Assembly (NCBI RefSeq): GCF_027944115.1
Contig: NZ_JAPJZI010000001.1
Coordinates: 2,108,001 to 2,172,000 of the forward strand
From: Hoeflea prorocentri
GTDB taxonomy: Bacteria; Pseudomonadota; Alphaproteobacteria; Rhizobiales; Rhizobiaceae
Direction of reading: 5' to 3'
Length of the DNA: 64,000 nucleotides
In this document: in pieces, positions 1 to 7,842 of the stretch
Position numbering within the stretch: the first letter of the stretch is position 1
Layout of the letters: every line of letters begins with the position of its first letter
Translations under genes and position numbers: made by a program
Notes under the pieces: generated by a model
The model's database searches: none
What the model was told of the DNA's origin: nothing
The model's input: only the letters and a program-made list of their open reading frames with translations

Positions 1-1
1 G

Positions 2-589
2 CTTGATCCGCATGATCTGCAAGCGCCGCTGGCCGGCATGGCGGTCAACGCCGTCGCCGCCGGTATCAACGGTTTGTGGGCGTGGCTCCTGATATCGGAA
101 GGACGAAAATCGCGCTCTCCGGCCCTTGCCGCCGACGGTCGTCACATTCTTGTCGACGTGGTGACATCGGCGAGCGTCATCATCGGCCTTATCCTGGTGC
201 TCGCAACAGGCTGGATTTTTTTGGATTCGCTGATTGCGATGGCCGTGGGAGTGAATGTTCTGCTTGAGGGCTGGCGGGTCACAGTTTCTTCGGTAGACGG
301 ACTTATGGACGGTGCCCTGGACGATGAGAAAACTGACCGCATCCGTCAAACCATTCTGAAGACGGCATCCGGCGCGATCGAGGTTCACGACATCAAGACG
401 CGCGGCGCCGGCCACGTGTCGTTCATCGAATTCCATCTGGTTGTTGACGGCAAAATGAGCGTTGCCGATTCACATACCATCTGCAACCGTGTCGAGGACG
501 CCCTGCAGGCGGCCATACCGGGTGCGAATGTCACCATTCATGTCGAGCCTGACGATGAAAGCACCCGGGACGGAATTGCGATCGGCTAG
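2..589 (+). CDS. Cation diffusion facilitator (CDF) transporter, 5'-truncated
   Basis: The frame is open from the left edge, so the N-terminus lies outside the window. The visible part covers the last transmembrane helices and the cytoplasmic C-terminal domain of a CDF family metal/proton antiporter. Two features support the call: the helix carrying DGRHILVDV, the H-x3-D metal site of helix 5, and the C-terminal ferredoxin-like domain with EVHDIKTRGAG, FIEFHLVVD and NVTIHVEP. Family members export divalent metals such as Zn, Fe, Mn or Co from the cytoplasm; the metal cannot be told from this part. It converges on the peptide ABC operon with only 28 bp between the stop codons. A second, shorter CDF-like protein is at 27497-28138. 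Confidence 0.9.
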   Translation, partial: LDPHDLQAPLAGMAVNAVAAGINGLWAWLLISEGRKSRSPALAADGRHILVDVVTSASVIIGLILVLATGWIFLDSLIAMAVGVNVLLEGWRVTVSSVDGLMDGALDDEKTDRIRQTILKTASGAIEVHDIKTRGAGHVSFIEFHLVVDGKMSVADSHTICNRVEDALQAAIPGANVTIHVEPDDESTRDGIAIG

Positions 590-617
590 GCTCGCAATCG
601 AGCGGCAATGACCTTCA

Positions 618-1610
618 TCAGGCACGCCCTTCTTCGACCGCGAAACAGGCTGCTTCCGTTGAACCGTAGGGCTGAAGTTCAGGCATCTCGGTACGGCAGC
701 GGTCATTGGCCAGTGAACAGCGCGGATGGAAAGCACAGCCGGACGGAGGATCGATGGGGTTTGGAATTTCGCCTTCCACCATCTTACGGGCGCGCCCGGT
801 CATTTCCAGATCGGGAACCGAGTCGAGCAGCATGCGTGTATAGGGATGCTGCGGGTCCCGGAACAAGGTCTTGCCTTCCGCGACCTCGACCAGCCGCCCC
901 AGATACAGCACACCGATGCGGGTCGCCATATGCCGGACAACCGAAAGGTCATGGCTGATAAAAAGATATGTCAGGCCGAATTCGTCCTGAAGATCACGCA
1001 TCAGATTGAGGATTTGTGCCTGCACCGACACATCGAGCGCCGACGTCGGCTCATCGCACACGATGAATTCGGGTTTTGCCGAGAGCGCCCGCGCGATCGC
1101 GATACGCTGGCGCTGCCCGCCTGAGAACTCGTGCGGAAACTTGGCGCCGTCGCCGCTGGACAGACCAACGGTTTCCAGCAGTTCGTCGACGCGTTTTTCC
1201 CAGCGCACGGTCTCGCCGTTCAGGCCGAACGTGCGGATCGGCTCGGCTATGATGTCCTTGACGCGCCAGCGCGGATTGAGGCTTGCAAAGGGGTCCTGAA
1301 AGATCATCTGGAACCGGCTTCTGAGCTGGCGCATGGACGCGCTGCTCTGCGTGGCGACGCTTTTGCCGTCAAATCTGATCTGCCCATCGCTCGGGTTAAG
1401 CAGGCCCACGATCAGTTTGGCGATTGTTGACTTGCCCGATCCCGATTCGCCAACGAGTGCAAAGGTTTCTCCGCGGCGAATCTCGAAGGTCACATCATTA
1501 ACGGCAACAAGAAATTTCTTTTCATCGCGTTCGAGCACGCGGTTGAGCCATGGTTTGGACACGTCAAACACGCGGCTCAGATTCTCGACACTGACCAGAG
1601 CTTCAGTCAT
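618..1610 (-). CDS. Peptide/opine ABC transporter ATP-binding protein (DppF/OppF type)
   Basis: 330 residues. An ATPase subunit that would power inner-membrane import of di/oligopeptides or similar solutes. Walker A is GESGSGKS at residues 54-61. The signature FSGGQRQR and a Walker B ending in CDEPTSALD follow. The cysteine-bearing C-terminal oligopeptide-transporter domain (CAFHPRC) is also present. The ATG at 1608-1610 overlaps the stop of the upstream ATPase gene by 4 bp (ATGA), which argues for this start although the frame is open further upstream. It is the last gene of the operon read leftward: binding protein, permease, permease, ATPase, ATPase. The solute is not evident. Confidence 0.93.
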   Translation of the reverse strand: MTEALVSVENLSRVFDVSKPWLNRVLERDEKKFLVAVNDVTFEIRRGETFALVGESGSGKSTIAKLIVGLLNPSDGQIRFDGKSVATQSSASMRQLRSRFQMIFQDPFASLNPRWRVKDIIAEPIRTFGLNGETVRWEKRVDELLETVGLSSGDGAKFPHEFSGGQRQRIAIARALSAKPEFIVCDEPTSALDVSVQAQILNLMRDLQDEFGLTYLFISHDLSVVRHMATRIGVLYLGRLVEVAEGKTLFRDPQHPYTRMLLDSVPDLEMTGRARKMVEGEIPNPIDPPSGCAFHPRCSLANDRCRTEMPELQPYGSTEAACFAVEEGRA

Positions 1611-2584
1611 GGCCGGTCTCCTTCGCCATAGAGCAGGCAGGCGATATCGCGGCCCTCGTGTTTCAGACATGGAGGCTGGTCGACAAAGCAACGATCGAAG
1701 GCCTTCGGACACCTTGGGCTGAAGGCGCATCCGGGCGGAATATCCGTCAGCCGCGGCATCGATCCGGGAATTTGCGTCAACCGTTCTGAATCGTGAAGCA
1801 GCGTCGGGATCGATCCCATCAACCCTTCCGTATAGGGGTGACGGGCATCCTGGATCACATCCTTGACAGGGCCGATTTCCGCGACACGCCCGGCATAAAG
1901 CACGGCAACACGATCGGCAGCCTCGGCAATCACACCCATGTCGTGCGTGATCAGCATGACCGAAGTGCCATGCTCCGAACACATGCGCTTCAGAACATCG
2001 ATAATCTGCGACTGGACGGACACATCGAGCGCCGTTGTCGGCTCGTCGGCGATCACCAGTTCCGGTTCGGCACACAGGGCCAACGCGATGACAACGCGCT
2101 GGCGCATACCGCCTGAGAACTGGTGCGGATAATCGTCAATCCGCCGCTTTGCTGCGGGGATTCCAACCTCGTCAAGCAGGCCGATGGCGCGGTCGCGGGC
2201 CTCGCGCTCATTGAGATCAAGATGGGTCTTTATAGTCTCAATGAGTTGCTCCGCAATCGTGTAGAGCGGATTGAGCGACGTCAGCGGGTCCTGGAAGACC
2301 ATGCCGATGCGCCGGCCCCTTACCTTGCGCATCGCATCGGGCGAAAGATTGTCGATACGCTCACCGGCCAGATGGATCGACCCGCCGGCAATATGGCCAG
2401 GCGGCTCGATCAGGCCAATGATAGCCGACCCGGTCATGGACTTACCGGCGCCGGACTCGCCGACGACACCCAGAACTTCGCCGCGGCCAATTTCAAAGCT
2501 CACCCGGTCGACAGCCGTCAGCACGCCTTTCCGTGTGGGGAACTCGACGACAAGATCGCGAATTGAGAGAACAGCATCACTCAT
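1607..2584 (-). CDS. Peptide/opine ABC transporter ATP-binding protein (DppD/OppD type)
   Basis: 325 residues. Partner ATPase of the downstream subunit; the two should form the nucleotide-binding heterodimer of a Dpp/Opp-type importer. Walker A is GESGAGKS at residues 42-49, the signature FSGGMRQR and Walker [10 protein letters not shown] follow, and the C-terminal oligopeptide domain has CAFSPRC. It starts 4 bp after the stop of the upstream permease gene and overlaps the downstream ATPase gene by 4 bp, so translation is probably coupled. Confidence 0.93.
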   Translation of the reverse strand: MSDAVLSIRDLVVEFPTRKGVLTAVDRVSFEIGRGEVLGVVGESGAGKSMTGSAIIGLIEPPGHIAGGSIHLAGERIDNLSPDAMRKVRGRRIGMVFQDPLTSLNPLYTIAEQLIETIKTHLDLNEREARDRAIGLLDEVGIPAAKRRIDDYPHQFSGGMRQRVVIALALCAEPELVIADEPTTALDVSVQSQIIDVLKRMCSEHGTSVMLITHDMGVIAEAADRVAVLYAGRVAEIGPVKDVIQDARHPYTEGLMGSIPTLLHDSERLTQIPGSMPRLTDIPPGCAFSPRCPKAFDRCFVDQPPCLKHEGRDIACLLYGEGDRP

Positions 2585-2588
2585 CGGA

Positions 2589-3530
2589 TCACCTCAACCG
2601 CGGGTTAAGCGCATCGCGCAACCAGTCGCCCAAAAGGTTGACGGCAAGGACCAGTACAGCAAGCGTGATGCCGGGGAATATGGTGATCCACCACTCACCC
2701 GAAAACAGGAAATCATTTCCGATACGGATCATCGTTCCGAGCGACGGCTGGGTCGGCGGTATGCCGACGCCAAGGAAGGACAAGGTCGCCTCGGTGATAA
2801 TGGCAAGCGCCAGATTGATCGTTGCAATCACCAGAACCGGACCCATTACATTCGGCAGAACATGACGGGCCATGATCTTGATGGGATGCAGGCCGATCAG
2901 CCGCGCAGCCTGCACATACTCCTTGTTCTTCTCAACCAGCGTAGAGGAGCGCACCGTGCGTGCATATTGCACCCAGAACGAAAGACCGATCGACACAACA
3001 AGCACGTAAAAGGCTGACTGTTCGCGATCAATGCCGCCAAGCGCGCCGCGCACCGATCCATCGATCAACAGGGCAATCAGGATGGCCGGAAAGGTCAGTT
3101 GTATGTCGGCGATCCGCATGATGATGGAATCGGTCCTGCCTCCGGCATAGCCCGCCAGCAGGCCCAGCGAGATGCCGAGAACGGCCGCGAAAACCACCGA
3201 GGCAAATCCAACCGCAAGCGATATGCGCGATCCGTAAAGGATAGTCGACAAAATGCCGCGCCCCTGGTCATCCGTACCCAGCAGGAACCGCGGGTCACCG
3301 CCTTCTTCCCAGGCCGGCGGGGTGAGTGAATCAAGAAGCGAAAGCGTTGCCAGGTCGAACGGATCGTGCGGCGCAATCAGTGGTGCGAAGAGCGCGCTGA
3401 GAAATATGATCAGCGTGACGATTGCAGCAACAATGGTGATCTTCGATCTTTTAAAGGAATACCAGATGTCTGAATCGGTGATGCGCGTCCAGAAACCGGG
3501 GCGCTGGGCGTCTTGCGATTGAACGCTCAT
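2589..3530 (-). CDS. Peptide/opine ABC transporter permease (DppC/OppC type)
   Basis: 313 residues with about six membrane helices. The first is near residues 30-50 and is preceded by a cytoplasmic N-terminal stretch typical of DppC. The ATPase-contacting EAA-like loop reads QAARLIGLHPIKIMARHVLPN in this family's position. Its start overlaps the stop of the DppB-type gene by 4 bp. It should pair with that gene to form the translocation channel in the inner membrane. Confidence 0.92.
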   Translation of the reverse strand: MSVQSQDAQRPGFWTRITDSDIWYSFKRSKITIVAAIVTLIIFLSALFAPLIAPHDPFDLATLSLLDSLTPPAWEEGGDPRFLLGTDDQGRGILSTILYGSRISLAVGFASVVFAAVLGISLGLLAGYAGGRTDSIIMRIADIQLTFPAILIALLIDGSVRGALGGIDREQSAFYVLVVSIGLSFWVQYARTVRSSTLVEKNKEYVQAARLIGLHPIKIMARHVLPNVMGPVLVIATINLALAIITEATLSFLGVGIPPTQPSLGTMIRIGNDFLFSGEWWITIFPGITLAVLVLAVNLLGDWLRDALNPRLR

Positions 3531-4504
3531 GCTTCAGCCCCCCCGATGCGAATGCGCGGATCGACCACGACATAGAGCAGGTCGACGATCAGGTTGATCA
3601 CGACAAACAGGAAGGCGATCAGCAGCAGATACGCCGCCATGATCGGTATATCCACATTTTGCACGGCCTGGAGGAACAGCAGCCCCATGCCCGGCCACTG
3701 GAATACCGTTTCGGTAATGATGGCAAAGGCAATGATCGAACCCAGTTGAAGTCCGGTGATGGTAATGACCGGGACCATCGTGTTCTTGAGAGCGTGCCCG
3801 AAATGCACGGCGCGGTTTTTCAGCCCCCTCGCCCGGGCAAACTTGATGTAGTCGGTCCTGAGCACTTCAAGCATCTCAGAGCGGACCAGCCGCATGATCA
3901 ATGTCATCTGGAAAAGACCAAGCGTAATCGAAGGCAGGATCAGCGCCTTAAGACCGGACGCCGTCAGGAACCCAGTCGTCCACCAGCCAAGATCCACCAC
4001 CTGCCCGCGTCCGAAACTCGGCAACCATTGAAGGTTCACTGAGAATATGAATATCAGCAATATGCCAATCAGGAAGGTGGGCAAGGATATGCCCACAAGC
4101 GAGACCGTGAGAAACATTTTCGACAGCCAGCTCTCGCGGCGAAGTGCCGTATACACACCCATCGGTATGCCGGCGACCAGCGCAAAAACAGCAGAAACAA
4201 AAGACAGTTCCAGCGTTGCAGGCAATCGCTCGCCGATCATCTGCGCGACCGGGCGCTTGAACTGGTACGAAATTCCAAGGTTCCCCTGAGCGGCTTTGGA
4301 GACAAAATGCCAGAACTGGACGGGTAGCGGATCGTTGAGGCCGAGTTGCTCACGCAGCTGAGCGCGCTCCTCAAGCGTCGTCTCCAGGCCGACCATCTGG
4401 TCCACCGGATCCCCGATAAAACGAAACATAACAAAGGCGATGAGGCTGACAACCAGCATCACCACCACCGACTGAACAAGACGTCGAATTACAAAAGCAA
4501 GCAT
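3527..4504 (-). CDS. Peptide/opine ABC transporter permease (DppB/OppB type)
   Basis: 325 residues. It starts directly with a membrane helix (MLAFVIRRLVQSVVV) as DppB proteins do, has the N-terminal TRAP-like domain ending in NLGISYQF, about six helices in all, and the EAA loop ARARGLKNRAVHFGHALKN. It is separated from the upstream binding-protein gene by about 50 bp that carry a strong hairpin, and overlaps the downstream permease gene by 4 bp. Confidence 0.92.
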   Translation of the reverse strand: MLAFVIRRLVQSVVVMLVVSLIAFVMFRFIGDPVDQMVGLETTLEERAQLREQLGLNDPLPVQFWHFVSKAAQGNLGISYQFKRPVAQMIGERLPATLELSFVSAVFALVAGIPMGVYTALRRESWLSKMFLTVSLVGISLPTFLIGILLIFIFSVNLQWLPSFGRGQVVDLGWWTTGFLTASGLKALILPSITLGLFQMTLIMRLVRSEMLEVLRTDYIKFARARGLKNRAVHFGHALKNTMVPVITITGLQLGSIIAFAIITETVFQWPGMGLLFLQAVQNVDIPIMAAYLLLIAFLFVVINLIVDLLYVVVDPRIRIGGAEA

Positions 4505-4518
4505 GTGAAAATAGTCTT

Positions 4519-4543
4519 GGGCCCCGTCCTGAGGACGGGGCCC
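4519..4543 (-). terminator. Intercistronic hairpin between binding protein and permease genes
   Basis: Perfect inverted repeat GGGCCCCGTCC-TGA-GGACGGGGCCC, 11 bp with a 3-base loop, just after the binding-protein stop codon. No immediate T-run follows on the minus strand. It is therefore better read as an mRNA-stabilising or partial-termination element that keeps the binding protein more abundant than the membrane subunits than as a full terminator. Confidence 0.6.
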
Positions 4544-4555
4544 GAAGAAAGCTCT

Positions 4556-6148
4556 TTAATTTTTGTTGACGTGATAGAGCATAAGCGTGTTGTCAGCGCG
4601 CTGGGTCACTTTAAACCCATCGGAAACACCCCACGCGAGACCCTGCTGATGCAGCGGGATGTAACCCGATTCACCGGCAACAATCTGGTAGGCTTGCGTG
4701 ATAAGGTCGAGGCGCTTGTCGGGATCGTTCTCGACGAGAACCTGCGCTGTCAGGGCGTCTACGTCCTCATTGCAATAGCCACCGAGGTTGAACATGCCGC
4801 CATTGCCTGCGTCATCCCGGCACCCGATCAAGTTGCTCAAGACATTCCAGGAGTCGAACGAGCCCGGGGTCCAACCCAGCAGGTAGAATGAGGTGTCAAA
4901 ACCGCCGGACGCCAGAACCTTGGCGAAATATTGCGCTTTCGGCTGGGCATTCAGGTTCACCTTGACGCCGATCCTGGCAAGCATGGCGACAACGGCCTGA
5001 CAGATCGCTTCATCGTTGACGTAGCGGTCATTCGGGCAGTCCATGCCGACCTCAAAGCCGTTTTCGTAACCGGCTTCTTTCAGCAGTGCCTTGGCGGCAT
5101 CCGGATCGTAGTCCAGACGCGAGATCTTCGCGGCGTTGTCGAACATGAACGGCGAAATCATGATCGCCGACGGGGTCGACAGATCGCGCATGACCTTTGC
5201 CTTGATCGCTTCGATGTCGATCGCGTGATAGAACGCTTCACGGACACGCTGGTCCTTGAACGGGTTCTTGCCCTTCACATCGGAATAGAGCAACTCGTCA
5301 CGCCTCTGGTCCATGCCAAGGAAGATTGTACGCAGTTCCGGTCCTGTCAGGGCGGAAGTCGCGCCGTTGTCGTTGACCCGTTTGATGTCCTGGACGGGGA
5401 TCGGATAAACCATATCCATCTCACCGGAAAGCAGCGCGGCTACGCGGGTGGCATCCGATGAAATTGTCGAAAACTCAACCGTGTCGACATTGTAGTTCTT
5501 GTTGGCTGCATCCCACCAGTCAGCATTGGACGTGAACGTGGTCTTCACGCCGGCATCGTGGCTTTCAATCTTGAACGGTCCGGTTCCATTGGCCTGAAGC
5601 GAGATCGTCGTCGCGGACTGATCGGAGGCCGATGTTACGCGTACGGAGTCGTTTGCCTCAGACCATTCCTTGTCGACGATGCCCCATGTATCCCATTCAA
5701 AATGAAGGATCGGATTTGGCGACGTCAGGACGACATCGACCGTGTGATCGTCCACGATTTCGAACTTGGCATCTGCAGGGATACGGGTCTTGAGGTCAGA
5801 CCCCTCAGAGCGAACCCGGTCCGCAGAGAACACCACATCTGCTGCAGTGAAGTCGTTGCCGTTGTGGAACTTTACGCCTTTGCGCAAGTGGAAACGCCAA
5901 CGGGTCGGCTCGATGACTTCCCATCTTTCGGCAAGCGCCGGCATGATCTGAAGGTCGGCTCCGCGTCTGGTAAGCCCCTCATAGACGTTGTTGAGGGTGC
6001 CCAAAGTAAATGTTTCATTCAATGAATAAGGGTCAAGAGACTTCAAGGTCCCCTGAAACGCGAATTTAAATGTGTTCTCAGCAAAGGCCTGTGTTGCGAA
6101 CAGGCTTGTAAGAAGCGTTGCCCCTAGTAAGCTTCTACGAAGTGACAT
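4556..6148 (-). CDS. Peptide ABC transporter periplasmic substrate-binding protein (SBP_bac_5)
   Basis: 530 residues. Sec signal peptide MSLRRSLLGATLLTSLFATQAFA, cleaved after about residue 23, then a family 5 extracellular solute-binding domain. Typical family segments are LDPYSLNETFT near the N-terminus, LRKGVKFHNGNDFTAADVVFS, and DQRVREAFYHAIDIEAI. It captures the solute in the periplasm and delivers it to the DppB/DppC channel. First gene of the operon. Family 5 proteins bind peptides, opines, nickel, glutathione and sugars, and nothing here fixes which. Confidence 0.92.
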   Translation of the reverse strand: MSLRRSLLGATLLTSLFATQAFAENTFKFAFQGTLKSLDPYSLNETFTLGTLNNVYEGLTRRGADLQIMPALAERWEVIEPTRWRFHLRKGVKFHNGNDFTAADVVFSADRVRSEGSDLKTRIPADAKFEIVDDHTVDVVLTSPNPILHFEWDTWGIVDKEWSEANDSVRVTSASDQSATTISLQANGTGPFKIESHDAGVKTTFTSNADWWDAANKNYNVDTVEFSTISSDATRVAALLSGEMDMVYPIPVQDIKRVNDNGATSALTGPELRTIFLGMDQRRDELLYSDVKGKNPFKDQRVREAFYHAIDIEAIKAKVMRDLSTPSAIMISPFMFDNAAKISRLDYDPDAAKALLKEAGYENGFEVGMDCPNDRYVNDEAICQAVVAMLARIGVKVNLNAQPKAQYFAKVLASGGFDTSFYLLGWTPGSFDSWNVLSNLIGCRDDAGNGGMFNLGGYCNEDVDALTAQVLVENDPDKRLDLITQAYQIVAGESGYIPLHQQGLAWGVSDGFKVTQRADNTLMLYHVNKN

Positions 6149-6243
6149 GAAAAACTCCCAGTTTTTTGGTGATCCGCATTACCCATTGCGGACCTTGCCG
6201 GGAGTATAGACACGAAGCTTCAATGAAATCCAGATGAATTGTC

Positions 6244-6260
6244 ACGTATCGTGAATACGT
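6244..6260. promoter_or_regulatory. Possible operator upstream of the peptide ABC operon
   Basis: Perfect 6-bp inverted repeat ACGTAT-CGTGA-ATACGT about 95 bp upstream of the binding-protein start, in a stretch richer in A+T than its surroundings. It could be a regulator site. No regulator gene sits beside the operon, so the assignment is weak. Confidence 0.3.
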
Positions 6261-6371
6261 ATTGCCGCACGAAATTTTCTTAGGAATTATCGGTCCTTAC
6301 GGACATTTTCCAATAAACGACTTAGCGAACGCCGCAATCGGGCGCCGGTAACGACGCCCGCCGCGCTTTTT

Positions 6372-6686
6372 TCAGGTCGCCAGCTTTAGACCAACGATGC
6401 CCAGAACGATCAGGCCGATACAAGCCAGACGTATCGCCGTCACCGGCTCGCCGAAAAGGACCATACCGACGGCGACGGTCCCGATCGCGCCAATTCCCGT
6501 CCAGATCGGATATGCCGTACCCAGCGGCAGGTATTTCAATGAAAGTCCGAGCAAAAAGACACTGGCGGCCATAGCGCTCACGGTCAGTACTGTCGGAACC
6601 GGCAGGCGGAAGCCGTTGGTGAATTTCAGACCCACGGCCCATCCGACTTCCAGAAGGCCCGCGAGCAGCAACAATATCCAGGACAT
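6372..6686 (-). CDS. gdx: Guanidinium exporter, SMR family (Gdx/SugE type)
   Basis: 104 residues, four membrane helices, the usual size of small multidrug resistance proteins, which work as antiparallel dimers exchanging substrate for protons. Residues diagnostic of the guanidinium-exporting Gdx subtype are present: G10, E13, W16 and S42, plus LPLGTAYPIWTGIGAIGT. The start is the ATG at 6684-6686, with AAAGGAG about 6 nt upstream. A longer open reading extends to 6740, but those codons lie inside the riboswitch-like hairpins and should be untranslated. The upstream guanidine-II element independently supports the substrate. It removes toxic guanidinium from the cytoplasm. The older name is sugE. 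Confidence 0.92.
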   Translation of the reverse strand: MSWILLLLAGLLEVGWAVGLKFTNGFRLPVPTVLTVSAMAASVFLLGLSLKYLPLGTAYPIWTGIGAIGTVAVGMVLFGEPVTAIRLACIGLIVLGIVGLKLAT

Positions 6687-6705
6687 GCCTGTCTCCTTTA
6701 CGGTC

Positions 6706-6754
6706 GACAAGGTCGTCCTTATCCGTCTTTTCGGGAACATGCGGCCGTCCGCAT
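6706..6754 (-). promoter_or_regulatory. Guanidine-II (mini-ykkC) riboswitch
   Basis: Read on the minus strand there are two small hairpins whose loops are both ACGR, the defining feature of guanidine-II riboswitches. The first is ATGCGG-ACGG-CCGCAT (6754-6739, 6-bp stem). The second is GATAAGG-ACGA-CCTTGTC (6723-6706, 7 bp with one G-U). They are joined by a 15-nt linker, and the second ends 6 nt before the ribosome-binding site of the exporter gene. Both loops are closed by GG/CC pairs. Established for the class: guanidinium binds each loop, the hairpins dock and the Shine-Dalgarno becomes accessible. Confidence 0.88.
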
Positions 6755-6801
6755 CATCCTTATCTGGTCATTGGCCTGATCGATTTCAATAAGGGCGGCG
6801 G

Positions 6802-7449
6802 CTAGAAGGACAGTCGCCCGTAAAGCTCGTCGAACGGGACCATCACATGCTGGCGATAGGTTTCGCGTTGCTGGAGCCGGTCGTACCATTTGCGCACGTT
6901 CAAAATCTCCGGTCTTTGAATCTCCAATTCGAAATACCGGTACAGATGCGTCCCGATCACAATGTCTGCGAGCGTCGGCTCCGGTGCGAGCAGCCAGTCT
7001 TTTTCCTCAAGTAGTCTGTCAACTAGTTTGAAGTGGGACGCACAGCGTTCCACGGCCTTGTCAATCGCATCGCAGTCGCGATGTTCTTCCGGCGTTCGGT
7101 AGAAACCCCAAAAAACGCCTAGCAGAAAGTCCGGCTGCAGAACCGTTTGCGCCCAATCCACCCATTGATCCACTTGTGATCGCTCACCGGGGTCTTCGCT
7201 CCAAAAACGCCCGGCCCCATAGGCGGCTGCAAGATAATGCAGGATCGCATGCGATTCCCAGACAACCAGATCGCCATCTTTGAGAACCGGCACTTTCCCA
7301 TGCGGGTTCATCATGCGAAACTCCGGCGTATCGAGGCCACCGAACGCGCCGCCAAGTTCAATATGGCGATGCTCGATATCAAGTTCGGCGAGCAGCCAGG
7401 CAACTTTCTGCACATTGGAAGAGGTTCGGCGGCCCAGAAGTGTCAGCAT
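6802..7449 (-). CDS. Glutathione S-transferase family protein
   Basis: 215 residues from the ATG at 7447-7449, which has GGAG 8 nt upstream; an in-frame start 10 codons further up lacks this. The N-terminal thioredoxin-like domain has LLGRRTSSNVQKVAWLL, NPHGKVPVLKDGDLVVWESHAIL (the cis-Pro and ESxAI glutathione-binding motif) near residues 50-75. An all-helical C-terminal domain with APEPTLADIVIGTHL follows. Cytosolic. Such enzymes conjugate or reduce electrophiles with glutathione. The substrate is unknown, and the neighbouring guanidine exporter gives no obvious link. Confidence 0.9.
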   Translation of the reverse strand: MLTLLGRRTSSNVQKVAWLLAELDIEHRHIELGGAFGGLDTPEFRMMNPHGKVPVLKDGDLVVWESHAILHYLAAAYGAGRFWSEDPGERSQVDQWVDWAQTVLQPDFLLGVFWGFYRTPEEHRDCDAIDKAVERCASHFKLVDRLLEEKDWLLAPEPTLADIVIGTHLYRYFELEIQRPEILNVRKWYDRLQQRETYRQHVMVPFDELYGRLSF

Positions 7450-7505
7450 TGTTTCTGCTCCAGATTTCATCAGGACCATAGCATGTCATCAATCCGGATT
7501 GATTC

Positions 7506-7842
7506 ATGAAACAAGTGATCGTGGTCAATAAATCGCTCGATCTTCCGGCGGGCAAACTTGCCGCAGGTCGCCCATGCCTTTGTTGCGGCCCTTTTGGTGG
7601 CCGCCCTGCCCGACCGTCAGGCCCGGATCGAGCAAGCCATACCAAAAATCGTTCTCGCCACGCCTTCAACCGAAATTCTGGAAGAGCTCTTGTCTCTAGC
7701 GACCGCTCGCGGCCTGCCGGCCGAACTCGTCCGCGATTCAGGAAGAACGGTGCTTACCCCCGGGACCACGACCTGCCTCGGCCTGGGACCGGCAAAAGAG
7801 CAAGATATCGACCGGCTGACGAGCCGGCTGACGCTTTACTAG
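7506..7842 (+). pseudogene. Type 2 peptidyl-tRNA hydrolase (PTH2), frameshifted
   Basis: The N-terminus MKQVIVVNKSLDLPAGKLA is read from the ATG at 7506. The rest of the protein, QVAHAFVAALL, PKIVLATPSTEILEELLSLATARGLPAELV, RDSGRTVLTPGTTTCLGLGP and the end DIDRLTSRLTLY, is in another frame from about 7560. PTH2 proteins have K-x-AAQVAHA at the junction. The sequence lacks about two bases near 7563 (CTTGCCGCAGGTC) needed to read KLAAQVAHA. The intact fold would cleave peptidyl-tRNA; the conserved RD-GRT and PGT motifs are kept. It may be a real frameshift mutation, a sequencing error, or a protein restarted at the TTG at 7558. Its stop overlaps the stop of the converging deiminase gene. Confidence 0.75.

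Noticed and set aside
1611-2075. Long N-terminal extension of the DppF-type ATPase frame
   Set aside because: It runs antisense-free but inside the preceding ATPase gene in another frame. The ATGA overlap gives the real start.
6687-6740. 18-codon N-terminal extension of the Gdx gene
   Set aside because: It would translate the guanidine-II hairpins and lacks a ribosome site; SMR proteins start with the first helix.
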